This document shows, piece by piece, positions 17,626 through 25,870 of a stretch of 42,423 bases of DNA. Numbering within the stretch: position 1 is the stretch's first letter; every line of letters starts with the position of its first letter. The translations under genes and the position numbers were made by a program. Below the pieces are notes generated by a model. The model was not told the origin of the DNA. It did no database searches and worked only from the letters and a program-made list of their open reading frames with translations. This DNA comes from Oscillospiraceae bacterium (GTDB lineage Bacteria > Bacillota > Clostridia > Oscillospirales > Acutalibacteraceae): NCBI GenBank assembly GCA_022650455.1, contig JALCPO010000011.1, positions 1 through 42,423 of the forward strand. Reading direction: 5' to 3'.

Positions 17626-17649
17626 AACAAGGCCGCGAAAAAGCCGTCC

Positions 17650-17682
17650 GGCCGCTCCCGTTCCCGTGGGGGCGGCCTTTTT
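17650..17682 (+). terminator. Intrinsic terminator after the PrsA/SurA-like gene
   Basis: Stem 17650-17659 with 17668-17677 (GGCCGC and CCC blocks, one mismatch), followed by T5 (17678-17682). It separates the lipoprotein gene from the HD gene. Confidence 0.85.
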
Positions 17683-17733
17683 AAATCCCGGGCGCGGAAC
17701 CCGGCGGACGATGAAAGAGGAGAGAACAAGACC

Positions 17734-18225
17734 ATGGACATTCCGTTTTCCGAAATCCTCACACGGATGATGCGCTACAACGCGGGGGACCCGAAGCGCA
17801 TCCAGCACGCGCTGAAAGTGTACGCCTACGCTTCGCTCATCGGCGAGCGGGAAGGGCTGGACAGCCGCACGCTCGGCATCCTGAAAACCGCCGCCGCGCT
17901 CCACGACATCGGCATCCGCAACAGCGAGAAGCGGCACGGCTCCGCCGCCGGGAACTGGCAGGAAGTGGAGGGCCCGCCCGTGGCGCGGGAGCTGCTCGCC
18001 CCGTTCCGCCTGCCTGCGGACTTCGTGGAGCGCGTCTGCTTCCTGATCGGGCACCACCACACCTACGGGAAGATCGGCGGGCCGGACTACCGAATTCTGG
18101 TGGAAGCCGACCTTCTGGTGAATTTTTACGAGGACGGGCTTCCCGCCGCCGCGGCGAAGGAAACCGGGCGGAAGATCTTCCGCACCGAAACGGGGCGGGA
18201 ATGCCTCGCGCTGCTGTACCCCTGA
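17734..18225 (+). CDS. HD-domain phosphohydrolase
   Basis: 163 residues of the HD superfamily of metal-dependent phosphohydrolases. The motifs are in order: His in RIQHALKVYAYA (residue 24), the HD doublet in AALHDIGI (about 56-57), a second histidine in KRHGSAAG, then FLIGHHHTYGKIGGPDYRILVEADLLVNF with the last metal-binding aspartate. This resembles short HD proteins related to YedJ/YpgQ-like nucleotide phosphohydrolases. The substrate is unknown. The ATG follows GAGGAGAG. It lies between two terminated lipoprotein genes and probably has its own promoter, which I could not pinpoint. Confidence 0.82.
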   Translation: MDIPFSEILTRMMRYNAGDPKRIQHALKVYAYASLIGEREGLDSRTLGILKTAAALHDIGIRNSEKRHGSAAGNWQEVEGPPVARELLAPFRLPADFVERVCFLIGHHHTYGKIGGPDYRILVEADLLVNFYEDGLPAAAAKETGRKIFRTETGRECLALLYP

Positions 18226-18264
18226 ATCCGCCTCCCTCGTGATGATTGCGATGCGGAAAAGCAG

Positions 18265-18293
18265 TTGTGTCCGGAACGATTCTGCGGTATGAT
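18265..18293 (+). promoter_or_regulatory. Promoter of the DUF4349 lipoprotein gene
   Basis: TTGTGT (18265-18270), a 17-bp spacer, TATGAT (18288-18293), about 40 bp before the ATG at 18334, which has AGGAGG 7 nt upstream. Confidence 0.65.
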
Positions 18294-18333
18294 GGCAGGG
18301 TAAGGAACATCGGAATCAAAAGGAGGCAACGAT

Positions 18334-19209
18334 ATGAAAAAGGCAGCGGCGATTTTCCTTCCGGTCCTTCTTCTTCTCTTCCTTTTCTGGGGCTGCTCTT
18401 CCTCGGGAAACGCGGCGGGCAGCACCGCCAGAAGCCCGGCCGCGCCGGCGGCGGACGCGGAAAAGGCGACGGACGGCACGAACGCGGCTTCCACCGCGGC
18501 GAACACCGGCACGGCGGCTTCCGCAGCGCGCAAGATCGAAAAAAGCGCGAAGCTGACGATGGAGACCCTGCGGTACGAAAAATGCACCGCCGATTTGGAA
18601 TCGCTGGTTTCCAGATACGGCGGCTACCTCGAATCTTCCAGCATCCAGGGCAAGCGGACCCAGTCCTCCGGCGGGGCGAGGACCGCGTCCTACGCCGTGC
18701 GGGTACCGGCGGAACGGCTGGACGCTTTTCTGGACGCGGCCTCGGCCGTCGGCAACGTGACGGAGAAAAGCATTTCCGGCCGGGACGTGACGCAGAGCTA
18801 CGTGGACACCGGCGCAAAGCTCAAAACGCTGAAAACCGAGCAGACCCGCCTGCTGGACATGATGAACAAGGCCTCCGACATGGAAAGCCTGCTGAAGATT
18901 GAGCAGCGGCTCACGGAAGTGCAGAACCAGATCGAGCAGCTGACCGCGGAACTGAAAAGCATGGATTCGCTCGTTGCTTTCGCGTCCGTCGCCGTCACGG
19001 TCCAGGAAACGGCCGTCCTGACGAAACCGGCGGAACCCACGTTCTGGGGACAGCTCGGCTCGACGCTTTCCGCGTCATTCCATGCCCTTGGGCTGACGTT
19101 CCGGTACCTCTGCGTCTTTCTGACGGCGGTGCTGCCCTTCGCGGCGGTCGCGGGCGCCGTGCTGGCCGTCGTCCTCATCCTGCGCAGGCGGATGAGGAAA
19201 AAGCCGTGA
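18334..19209 (+). CDS. DUF4349 lipoprotein with C-terminal membrane helix
   Basis: 291 residues. The signal peptide ends in the lipobox FWGC (Cys22), followed by ~45 residues of Ala/Ser/Thr-rich linker. The DUF4349 domain covers about residues 65-235: KIEKSAKLTMETLRYE, YGGYLESSSI, YAVRVPAERLDAFLD, GNVTEKSISGRDVTQSYVD and a coiled coil (EQRLTEVQNQIEQLTAEL). A C-terminal helix (LTAVLPFAAVAGAVLAVVLIL) and a basic tail RRRMRKKP follow. The role of the family is unknown. The last 135 bases overlap the 3' end of the convergent HAD gene. Confidence 0.85.
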   Translation: MKKAAAIFLPVLLLLFLFWGCSSSGNAAGSTARSPAAPAADAEKATDGTNAASTAANTGTAASAARKIEKSAKLTMETLRYEKCTADLESLVSRYGGYLESSSIQGKRTQSSGGARTASYAVRVPAERLDAFLDAASAVGNVTEKSISGRDVTQSYVDTGAKLKTLKTEQTRLLDMMNKASDMESLLKIEQRLTEVQNQIEQLTAELKSMDSLVAFASVAVTVQETAVLTKPAEPTFWGQLGSTLSASFHALGLTFRYLCVFLTAVLPFAAVAGAVLAVVLILRRRMRKKP

Positions 19210-19857
19210 GCCCGGCTCCATCAGCTCCGAAAAATCGGTGATGCAGCGGTCGGCGAGGGCGCGGATGCGGCTTTCGTCCGGCGCGGAGTGGGCATCGGAA
19301 ACGCCGACGGCCGCCATGCCGGCCGCTTTCACGCCCCGGATGCCGGGGAGCACGTCCTCAAAAGCGGCGCATTGTTCCGGCGGCACGTTCAGGCGGCGCG
19401 CCGCCAGAAGGTACACGTCCGGGAATCCCTTGCCGCGCCGGACCTCGGAAACCGAGGCGAACGCCTCAAAATACCCGAACACCCCGTTGTTCTTCAGCAC
19501 CGGGGCGTAAAGTTCCTCCGGCAGGGCGGTCGCGACCCCCAGCCTCACCCCGTTCCGGCGCAGAAAGGCGAGGTACTCCCCCGCGTGCGGCTTCAGGGCG
19601 ATGTTGTGGGCGTACTCGTATGCAACCATCCCCGTCCACTCGCGGATCAGCTCGTCCGGCGTGTCGGAAAAGCCGAAGCGCCGGATGGTGTATTCCGCGG
19701 CCTCCCGGAAGCTCATGGCCCCCACGGCGGCCGTATATTCCGGTTCCAGGGCGATGCCGCGCTCCGCGAGGAATTTCTCGTCCACCTTTTCCCAGACGCC
19801 CATCGAGTCGATCAGCGTGCCGTCCAGGTCGAAAATCGCGGCGCGGAACTGCTGCAT
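19075..19857 (-). CDS. HAD-superfamily phosphatase (beta-phosphoglucomutase-like), 3' end overlapping its neighbour
   Basis: 260 residues. Family motifs are present: I, FDLDGTLIDS (residues 8-17, nucleophile Asp10); II, GVATALP (about 105-111); III, Lys in RRGKGFPDVY; IV, FEDVLPGIRGVKAAGM. The helical cap follows motif I, as in the pyrophosphatase/phosphoglucomutase subfamily. The substrate cannot be told. The domain should end near ITDFSELM (about residue 215). The last ~45 residues (from GSRLFPHPPA on) are merely the antisense of the DUF4349 gene and are Arg/Gln/Asp-rich, so a stop codon seems to have been lost. It lies after nadE but behind a terminator. Confidence 0.85.
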   Translation of the reverse strand: MQQFRAAIFDLDGTLIDSMGVWEKVDEKFLAERGIALEPEYTAAVGAMSFREAAEYTIRRFGFSDTPDELIREWTGMVAYEYAHNIALKPHAGEYLAFLRRNGVRLGVATALPEELYAPVLKNNGVFGYFEAFASVSEVRRGKGFPDVYLLAARRLNVPPEQCAAFEDVLPGIRGVKAAGMAAVGVSDAHSAPDESRIRALADRCITDFSELMEPGSRLFPHPPAQDEDDGQHGARDRREGQHRRQKDAEVPERQPKGME

Positions 19858-19875
19858 AAGAATCCTCCATCCAAT

Positions 19876-19909
19876 AAAAAGAATGCTCTCCGGTTTTCCG
19901 CCGAAGAGC
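19876..19909 (-). terminator. Intrinsic terminator of the nadE operon
   Basis: Stem 19885-19893 with 19901-19909 (one mismatch), loop of 7, followed in minus orientation by ATTC and T5. It lies between the nadE stop codon and the ribosome binding site of the HAD gene. Confidence 0.8.
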
Positions 19910-19943
19910 TTTTTGTTTCAAAAGACAAAACCGGCGCTCCCCG

Positions 19944-21839
19944 TCACAGGGAATCGATCTCGTCGAGCCACAGGCGCGCCGAGGCGTCGCTCGGCATGCG
20001 CCAGTCGCCGCGCTGCGAGAGCGTGACGCTGCCGACCTTCGGGCCGTCCGGCAGGGCGGAACGCTTGAACTGGTTCGTAAAAAAGCGGCGGTAAAATTCC
20101 CGCAGCCATTTTTTCACCGCCGCGGCGTCGTAGGTTCCCGCGAACGAGGCGACGGCCATATGGTAAATCTTCGACGGCGGGAACCCGAACCGGAGCATAT
20201 AATACAGGAAAAAGTCGTGCAGCTCGTAAGGCCCGACGATATGCTCCGTTTTCTGCGCGATCTTTCCGTCCTCCGGCGGCAGAAGCTCCGGGCTGACGGG
20301 CGTGTCCAGAACATCCTCCAGCAGGGCGCGGAGATTCTCCGGGCCGGTCCGGGCGGCATGGTGCACAAGGTGGCGCACCAGCGTCTTCGGGATGGAGCAG
20401 TTCACGCCGTACATCGACATGATGTCGCCGTTGTACGTCGCCCAGCCGAGGGCCAGCTCGGAAAGGTCGCCCGTCCCGATGACCAGCCCGCCGCACTGGT
20501 TCGCCAGATCCATCAGCACCTGGGTGCGCTCGCGCGCCTGCGCGTTTTCGTAGGTGACGTCCCGCACATCCGGGTCGTGGCCGATGTCCCGGAAATGGAG
20601 CGAAACGCTCCCGCCGATCGGGACTTCCCGGAAGTCCGCGCCGAGAAGCTCCGCCAAACGCTGCGCGTTGCTTTTCGTGCGCCCCGTGGTCCCGAAGCCC
20701 GGCATCGTCACGGCGACGATCCCTTTGCGGGCAAGGCCGAGCATGTCGAACGCGCGCGCGGTCACGAGCAGCGCCAGCGTGGAATCCAGCCCGCCGGAAA
20801 CGCCCACCACCGCGCATTTCGACCCCGTGTGGGCAAGGCGCGTTTTCAGCCCCCACGCCTGCATGTTCAGAATCATCTCGCAGCGCTCCGCAAGGTCCTT
20901 CCGGTCGTCCGGCACGAACGGCAGGCAGGGGAACCTGCGCTCCAGCCGAAACTCCGGCGCGTTCAGCGCGAACGGGACTTCCCGCGCGCTGCCGCCGCCG
21001 CGCCACGTAGTCATGCGGATGCGCTCCTGCGAAATGCGCTGCAGGTCGATGTCCGCGGTGGTCAGGCCCGTGTGGAACTGCTCCGACTCCGCCAGAACCG
21101 TCCCGTTTTCCGCGAGGATGCTGTGCCCGGTAAAGACCATGTCCGTCGTGGACTCTCCCTCGCCGGCGTCGGCGTACACATAGGCGCAGAGCAGCCTTCC
21201 GGACTGCCCTTTGACCAGGCTGCGGCGGTAGGGGGCCTTGCCGATGACCTCGTCGCTGGCGGAAAGGTTGAAAAGCAGCGTCGCGCCCGCGCGCGCGAGG
21301 TTCTGCGAGGGCGGGCAGGGAACCCAAAGGTCCTCGCAGATCTCGGCGCCCACGGCAAGGCCGGGCACGGTTTCGCAGCGGAACACCAGGCGGCCCATGG
21401 GGACGGTCTGCCCGCAGAGCGTGACCTCCGCCTCCTCCGGCCCGGGAATGAAATGCCGCGACTCGTAGAACTCGCTGTAGTCGGGAATATTGCCCTTGGG
21501 CACCAAACCGAGCAGTTTCCCCCGGCAGAGGAACGCGGCGCAGTTGTAAAGGCCGTCTCCGCCCGCGACGGGAAGGCCCACCAGCGCCAGAAGATCCATG
21601 TCCTTCGTCTGTTCCAGCAGCCCGCCCAGGGCTTTTTCCGCCCCGGCGATGAGCGTGCGGTCGCGGAACAGGTCGCCGCAGGTGTAGCCCGTAAGGCAAA
21701 GCTCCGGAAAAGCCACGGCGCCGACGCCGCGCGAAACGCATTCGCGCATCAGCGCAAGCACGGAATCCCGGTTATACGCGCAGTCGGCAACCTTGATTTT
21801 CGGCGTAGCGGCCGCCACCCTGAAAAACCCGTCCGTCAT
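19944..21839 (-). CDS. nadE: Glutamine-dependent NAD+ synthetase
   Basis: NadE amidates deamido-NAD to NAD+, taking ammonia from glutamine. 631 residues: the long, two-domain form. The N-terminal glutaminase (nitrilase fold) has its triad in FPELCLTGY (Glu46), VPKGNIPDY (Lys115) and AEICEDLW (Cys168). The C-terminal synthetase has the PP-loop GVSGGLDS (347-354), GTGDLSELALGW and MYGVNCSIPKT. Its ATG directly abuts the TAA of the upstream membrane protein gene, with GGAGG inside that gene, so translation is probably coupled. It ends the run of three minus-strand genes that begins with the glycosyltransferase. Confidence 0.96.
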   Translation of the reverse strand: MTDGFFRVAAATPKIKVADCAYNRDSVLALMRECVSRGVGAVAFPELCLTGYTCGDLFRDRTLIAGAEKALGGLLEQTKDMDLLALVGLPVAGGDGLYNCAAFLCRGKLLGLVPKGNIPDYSEFYESRHFIPGPEEAEVTLCGQTVPMGRLVFRCETVPGLAVGAEICEDLWVPCPPSQNLARAGATLLFNLSASDEVIGKAPYRRSLVKGQSGRLLCAYVYADAGEGESTTDMVFTGHSILAENGTVLAESEQFHTGLTTADIDLQRISQERIRMTTWRGGGSAREVPFALNAPEFRLERRFPCLPFVPDDRKDLAERCEMILNMQAWGLKTRLAHTGSKCAVVGVSGGLDSTLALLVTARAFDMLGLARKGIVAVTMPGFGTTGRTKSNAQRLAELLGADFREVPIGGSVSLHFRDIGHDPDVRDVTYENAQARERTQVLMDLANQCGGLVIGTGDLSELALGWATYNGDIMSMYGVNCSIPKTLVRHLVHHAARTGPENLRALLEDVLDTPVSPELLPPEDGKIAQKTEHIVGPYELHDFFLYYMLRFGFPPSKIYHMAVASFAGTYDAAAVKKWLREFYRRFFTNQFKRSALPDGPKVGSVTLSQRGDWRMPSDASARLWLDEIDSL

Positions 21840-22922
21840 TTAACGTTCCTCCGCCTTTGTTTCCGCGTGCCGCAGGCCGTCTTTCAGCTCCGCCTGAAGA
21901 TCCTTCCGGCGCCCGCCGAACCCGGCGAAAAACGCGCCCACCACCACGCAGGAATAATACGCGAGCAGCCGCCAGAGCAGCATAGCCTGCGTAATGACCT
22001 TTTCCTTGAAAAACATCTGGAAAATAACCAGGAAACTGCCCTCGGCGGCGCCCGCCGCCCCGGGCAGGGGGGTATAGCCCGAAATCATGGTCACGAAGCA
22101 CTGGGCCGCGATCATGTCCACAACCGGCGCGCCGGGGTTGCGAAAGGCCTTGTAAATAAAAAAAGGCACCGAAAACAACGCCGTAAGCTGCAGGAAGGTA
22201 TAGCCGTAAACCCGCAGCGTCAGCTTCCGGTCGCCCTTCATGGCCCGGTTGTTTTCAAGGTAGAACCGGAGCTGGTCCCCCACCTTCCGCCGCGTTTCAT
22301 CCGGCTTTTTTACAATGCGGGCTACCGTGAGCAGCCGCACGACGCCGTGGATCAGCTTCCGGGTAAACTCCGGGCTGTAGGTGAAGAGCAGCAGAAGGAC
22401 GACGCTGCCGGCCTGGTACGCGAAGCCGATGAACGCAAGCGCCATAAAAGCCTGGAACCGGCTGCGGAAAAACTCGAAGCGCAGAAGGATGACCGCCAGC
22501 GAAAACACGGTGATGGACGTCTGGTAAACGAGGAACTTCCGCACCAGCGTGGAAATCGCGATGCCGGACGGCACCCCCTGCCTGAGGAATGCCACGAACT
22601 GCATGGGCTGGCCCGCCACCGCGTACGGGGTGACGGAATTGAAGTACTGGCCGACCATGGTGACCCGGAACGCGCTGCGGTAGCCGTACCCGCTTTTGCG
22701 GGCATGTCCCACAAGGGACTGGATGACCATGCCGTCCATCATCCAGTTCAGGACAACACAGCCGGCCGCGCACAGCAGCCAGAACAGATTCAGGCCGGGC
22801 AGGCTGCCCAGCAGGACGGCGAGGTTGTTGCCTGAAACGCAGAAATAGACAAGCAAGCCGACCGACAGCGCAAACATCGCCGCCTGAAAGATTTTCGACG
22901 CCCTGCTTTTGTCCTTCTTCAT
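21840..22922 (-). CDS. LPG-synthase-like / YbhN-family flippase-type membrane protein
   Basis: 360 residues with about eight to nine membrane segments, similar to the membrane half of lysylphosphatidylglycerol synthase (UPF0104/YbhN family). Family landmarks: GYRSAFRVTMVGQYFNSVTP near residue 80-97, the charged cytoplasmic segment KPDETRRKVGDQLRFY, and GYTPLPGAAGAAEGSFLVIF near residue 285-305. Such proteins move or modify polar lipids. There is no C-terminal aminoacyl-transferase domain, so it is not a full MprF. It lies 45 bp after the glycosyltransferase gene and abuts nadE. The start is the ATG at 22922 with only a weak upstream site. Confidence 0.82.
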   Translation of the reverse strand: MKKDKSRASKIFQAAMFALSVGLLVYFCVSGNNLAVLLGSLPGLNLFWLLCAAGCVVLNWMMDGMVIQSLVGHARKSGYGYRSAFRVTMVGQYFNSVTPYAVAGQPMQFVAFLRQGVPSGIAISTLVRKFLVYQTSITVFSLAVILLRFEFFRSRFQAFMALAFIGFAYQAGSVVLLLLFTYSPEFTRKLIHGVVRLLTVARIVKKPDETRRKVGDQLRFYLENNRAMKGDRKLTLRVYGYTFLQLTALFSVPFFIYKAFRNPGAPVVDMIAAQCFVTMISGYTPLPGAAGAAEGSFLVIFQMFFKEKVITQAMLLWRLLAYYSCVVVGAFFAGFGGRRKDLQAELKDGLRHAETKAEER

Positions 22923-22967
22923 ACTTTCAAACCGCCGCCGTCCCGTCCGCGCCGGGTTCCCCGCAGA

Positions 22968-23954
22968 TCAGCGGACGGAATAATCCTTTTCTAATTTTTC
23001 CGGCGCCGCAACCACGTCCGGCAGTCTGCCAAACATCGCCGTCGGGCTGAACTCGTCGGCAGAATAATGCTTCAGCGCCCGGGAAACCCGCCTCATGTTG
23101 GCCATGCAGCCCTTCATACATTTTTTCTCCGTGTGTATTTTTAATACATACAGATAACAGCAATTGCATGTTTTCCGGATCAGCTTCTGATAGCTCTTTT
23201 TGTATTTTTCATAAAGGCCGTTCTTTTCGAGCGAGATGCGAACCATGGCGACCGCGCGGATAAAATCGTTGATCTTGTTCGTATTCATCGTGGCGAGGGT
23301 GCTCGAAGAATGCTGGTTGTAGTAATACAGCGGGCGGTCGATAACGACGACGCGCTCCGCGTGCGCGAAAATCCGGTTCGCCGTCGCCATGTCCTCAAAC
23401 GTCATGGACGGGAACGTGACGCCGTAACCGGTAAAAAGCTCCCTGCGGTACAGCTTGTTCCACACCAGGCTCTGGATCTGCACGTCGCGGAGCAGTTTAT
23501 TCATCGCTTCCGCTTTGTTAAACACGCCCTTGCAGCGGAACGGGTACTCAAACAGGAAATCGTTGTCGATAAAATGGTAATAATAGTAGCAGCACGAAAT
23601 ATCGGCGCCGTACTCCACGCAGGCACGGTACAGTTCCTCCAAAAAGGTGGGCGCAACGTAATCGTCGCTGTCGACAAAGGCGAAGTAGTTCCCCCGCGCG
23701 GCGCGCATCCCCGCGTTCCTCGCAGCCGACATGCCCGCGTTCGTCTGGGTGACAACCCGGATGAAATCGTATTTCTCCGCAAAATGCCCGAGGATCTCAG
23801 CCGAGCTGTCCGTGGAGCCGTCGTTCACGGCGACGACCTCAAAATCCCGGAAAGTCTGGCCCACTAAGGACGAAAGGCACCTTCCCACGAATTTCTCCAC
23901 ATTGTAGACCGGGATGATGACGCTGATTTCCGGCACTTGCTTTTCTTCCGACAA
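22968..23954 (-). CDS. Family 2 glycosyltransferase
   Basis: 328 residues from a TTG start at 23954, with GGGAGG 6 nt upstream. The GT-A fold is seen in ISVIIPVYNVEKFVGRCLSSL, VNDGSTDSS (nucleotide site), NAGMSAARNAGMRAARG and the metal-binding FVDSDD (about residues 93-98), followed by SLVWNKLYRRELF and FEDMATANRIF. It resembles EpsJ/WchF-type enzymes that add sugars to surface polysaccharide or teichoic acid precursors. There is no membrane segment; it probably works at the inner membrane face with the downstream membrane protein. The C-terminal ~70 residues are Lys/Cys-rich. Confidence 0.88.
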   Translation of the reverse strand: MSEEKQVPEISVIIPVYNVEKFVGRCLSSLVGQTFRDFEVVAVNDGSTDSSAEILGHFAEKYDFIRVVTQTNAGMSAARNAGMRAARGNYFAFVDSDDYVAPTFLEELYRACVEYGADISCCYYYYHFIDNDFLFEYPFRCKGVFNKAEAMNKLLRDVQIQSLVWNKLYRRELFTGYGVTFPSMTFEDMATANRIFAHAERVVVIDRPLYYYNQHSSSTLATMNTNKINDFIRAVAMVRISLEKNGLYEKYKKSYQKLIRKTCNCCYLYVLKIHTEKKCMKGCMANMRRVSRALKHYSADEFSPTAMFGRLPDVVAAPEKLEKDYSVR

Positions 23955-24040
23955 AACAGTCCTCCCTTTCCCGGCAAGCCGCAGAATTTCGCCGCGGGCC
24001 CGCCCCCAAAAGCGGGAAAGCTGCGCGGCGTCTTAGTACC

Positions 24041-24069
24041 ATTTTTGCAGAAAGCGCGGAAAAAGTCAA
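24041..24069 (-). promoter_or_regulatory. Putative promoter of the glycosyltransferase-nadE operon
   Basis: In minus orientation: TTGACT (24064-24069), a 17-bp spacer, AAAAAT (24041-24046). The -10 is poor. A short GGGAAA/TTTCCC hairpin between the VanW gene stop codon and this box may end the upstream transcript. Confidence 0.45.
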
Positions 24070-24100
24070 GTCTCTTTTGCGGGAAACGGCAATTTCCCGG

Positions 24101-25618
24101 CTACGCGGCGACGTCGTCGTCCGGGCGGTCCTGCGAACCGCCCGATGAGGAGGACGCCGATTTTGCGGACGAGCCTTTTCCGTAAGAATAGTAAGCCGGT
24201 TTCGGCGGATAATAGGAGAAATTCAGGTTCTCCGTTTTTACCTGTTTCCCGTTTTTGTAGAACACGCGCCGCGCGGACGCCCGGTAGCCCTTGCGGGCCT
24301 TGGAGTCCAGCTTCACGGTGCCCGGGGAAAGCGAGCTGTCCGCCGTGTACTGCGCGTTGGACGGGGCGGGGATGGTTTTATCCACGGAAGAAACGACCTT
24401 GATCTCATCGTAATCCGGCGACTGGTAGCCGTAGAACGAGGCGGTCAGGCTTTTTCCGCCCGTGCTGGTGACGATGTAGACCGGGTAGGCCGTCGTATTC
24501 TGGAACTTGAGGTCGAGGTCCGGGTAGCTGACGGTCGCGTCCTGGCCGATGGGGCAGTAGCTCGACGGCAGGGAGTGGTTGTGCCGCTCCACGATCTTCA
24601 TGTTGGAGCGCAGGGCCGCGCCGTAAATTGTGGTGGACGCCTGGCAGATGCCGCCGCCGTAGTCCTGGACCAGCTTGCCCTTGAGGATGGCGCCCGCCTC
24701 GCGGTAGCCGTGGGCCTTGTCGCAGGGGCCGACGGTCCCGAAGAAGGAAAACGTCTTTCCGGCCGGGATGCAGGTGCCGTTTACGGCCTGCAGGGCCTTC
24801 TTCATGTTATAGGTTCCGCTGGCGTTGTTGGTCGAGGTCGTGCTGAAGGAGCCGAGCTTCTTCATCCGGCCCTTTACCGCCGCCATCGTCTGGCTGAACG
24901 GCAGCTTTTTCACCTGCATCTGAACCGTGCCGGCATGGCCGGCGCTTTCCACGGCTGCCTTCACGCCGCTCCAGAGCCGGTCGGTATCGACGGAAAGCCC
25001 CTCCACGCCGTCCTTGTACGCGAACGTTCTGGAAGCCGCGCTGAAGGAGATCACGGTGGGGTCCACGGGCTTGCGGTTCACCTCGGACGCGATCTTTTCC
25101 ACCTTCGCCTTCAGGGCGGCCTCGTCCGGCGACGCGGTGACGGAATATTTCTTCGGATGAGTCTTCAGGGCCGTCACCTGCGCGTAGCGGGTGTCGCGGC
25201 TGCCGGAGCGGCCGTACGCGTAAGCCTTCTTCAGGACGCTTTCCGTGTCGTAGGAAAACGACATGTCGTCCCGCGTAAGCCCCCAGTTCTTCCCTTCATA
25301 CGTAATTTTTACGTTGTAATCCCCGCGCGCGGAAGCCTCTTTCGCCTTGACGGCTTCCCGCGCCTGCTGCATGGTCATACCGCCCACGCCGACGCCCTGC
25401 ACGACGATGCCGCTGTAAAACCGATCCGTATTCAGCACGGAATCCAGAAGCTTCTCATGCTGGTAATGGTCGTACACCTGCCTGCCGACCACGGCGCACA
25501 CGCCGGCGCAGACGACCGCCGCGGCTACGAGGATCGCGATCATCCTGCCGCGCGCCTTCTTCTTTTTCCCCGAATCCGAATAAATATCCACGCTGTCCAC
25601 ACTGGTACCGGCGGCCAT
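24101..25618 (-). CDS. VanW-family wall-associated protein
   Basis: 505 residues. A short cytoplasmic N-terminus with KKKKARGR is followed by one membrane helix (MIAILVAAAVVCAGVCAVV, about 26-44). Then comes a putative peptidoglycan-binding repeat region (about 65-250, two blocks; GVGVGGMTMQQAREAV opens the first) and the VanW domain (about 255-430: FSTTSTNNASGTYNMKKA, GKTFSFFGTVGPC, AGAILKGKLVQDYGGGICQASTT, ERHNHSLPSSYCPIGQDATV). The C-terminal region is of mixed type with a Ser/Asp tail. VanW domains occur in wall-linked proteins of Firmicutes; the function is unknown. ATG at 25618 with AGGGGGA upstream; its own promoter precedes it. Confidence 0.9.
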   Translation of the reverse strand: MAAGTSVDSVDIYSDSGKKKKARGRMIAILVAAAVVCAGVCAVVGRQVYDHYQHEKLLDSVLNTDRFYSGIVVQGVGVGGMTMQQAREAVKAKEASARGDYNVKITYEGKNWGLTRDDMSFSYDTESVLKKAYAYGRSGSRDTRYAQVTALKTHPKKYSVTASPDEAALKAKVEKIASEVNRKPVDPTVISFSAASRTFAYKDGVEGLSVDTDRLWSGVKAAVESAGHAGTVQMQVKKLPFSQTMAAVKGRMKKLGSFSTTSTNNASGTYNMKKALQAVNGTCIPAGKTFSFFGTVGPCDKAHGYREAGAILKGKLVQDYGGGICQASTTIYGAALRSNMKIVERHNHSLPSSYCPIGQDATVSYPDLDLKFQNTTAYPVYIVTSTGGKSLTASFYGYQSPDYDEIKVVSSVDKTIPAPSNAQYTADSSLSPGTVKLDSKARKGYRASARRVFYKNGKQVKTENLNFSYYPPKPAYYSYGKGSSAKSASSSSGGSQDRPDDDVAA

Positions 25619-25678
25619 GAACGATTCCCCCTAACACCGGGTCAACATCCGGCAATTTCTGCCTTGTGCTCTTCGTTT

Positions 25679-25707
25679 AGTATAGGCTATCGGAGCGGCG
25701 AAGTAAA
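25679..25707 (-). promoter_or_regulatory. Promoter of the VanW gene
   Basis: In minus orientation: TTTACT (25702-25707), a 17-bp spacer, TATACT (25679-25684), about 60 bp before the start codon. Confidence 0.65.
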
Positions 25708-25796
25708 GTTACAGGATTGATAACAGCTTGCGGAGAAAGGCCGAAAAAACTGTGAAATCCGCAGAGGCCCCGGCCGCCCCGCGCCTTCCGCACCTC

Positions 25797-25825
25797 TGGA
25801 ATCCTCTCACAATATATGCTATAAT
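25797..25825 (+). promoter_or_regulatory. Promoter of the UgtP-like gene
   Basis: TGGAAT (25797-25802), a 17-bp spacer, TATAAT (25820-25825), 45 bp before the ATG at 25871. Only the -10 is strong. Confidence 0.6.
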
Positions 25826-25870
25826 AGCTCCGGATATTTCCTGTATGGCAACGTACGAAGGGAGAGGACC

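Noticed and set aside
21840-22922. Full MprF (lysylphosphatidylglycerol synthase)
   Set aside because: Only the membrane part is present; there is no C-terminal aminoacyl-transfer domain.
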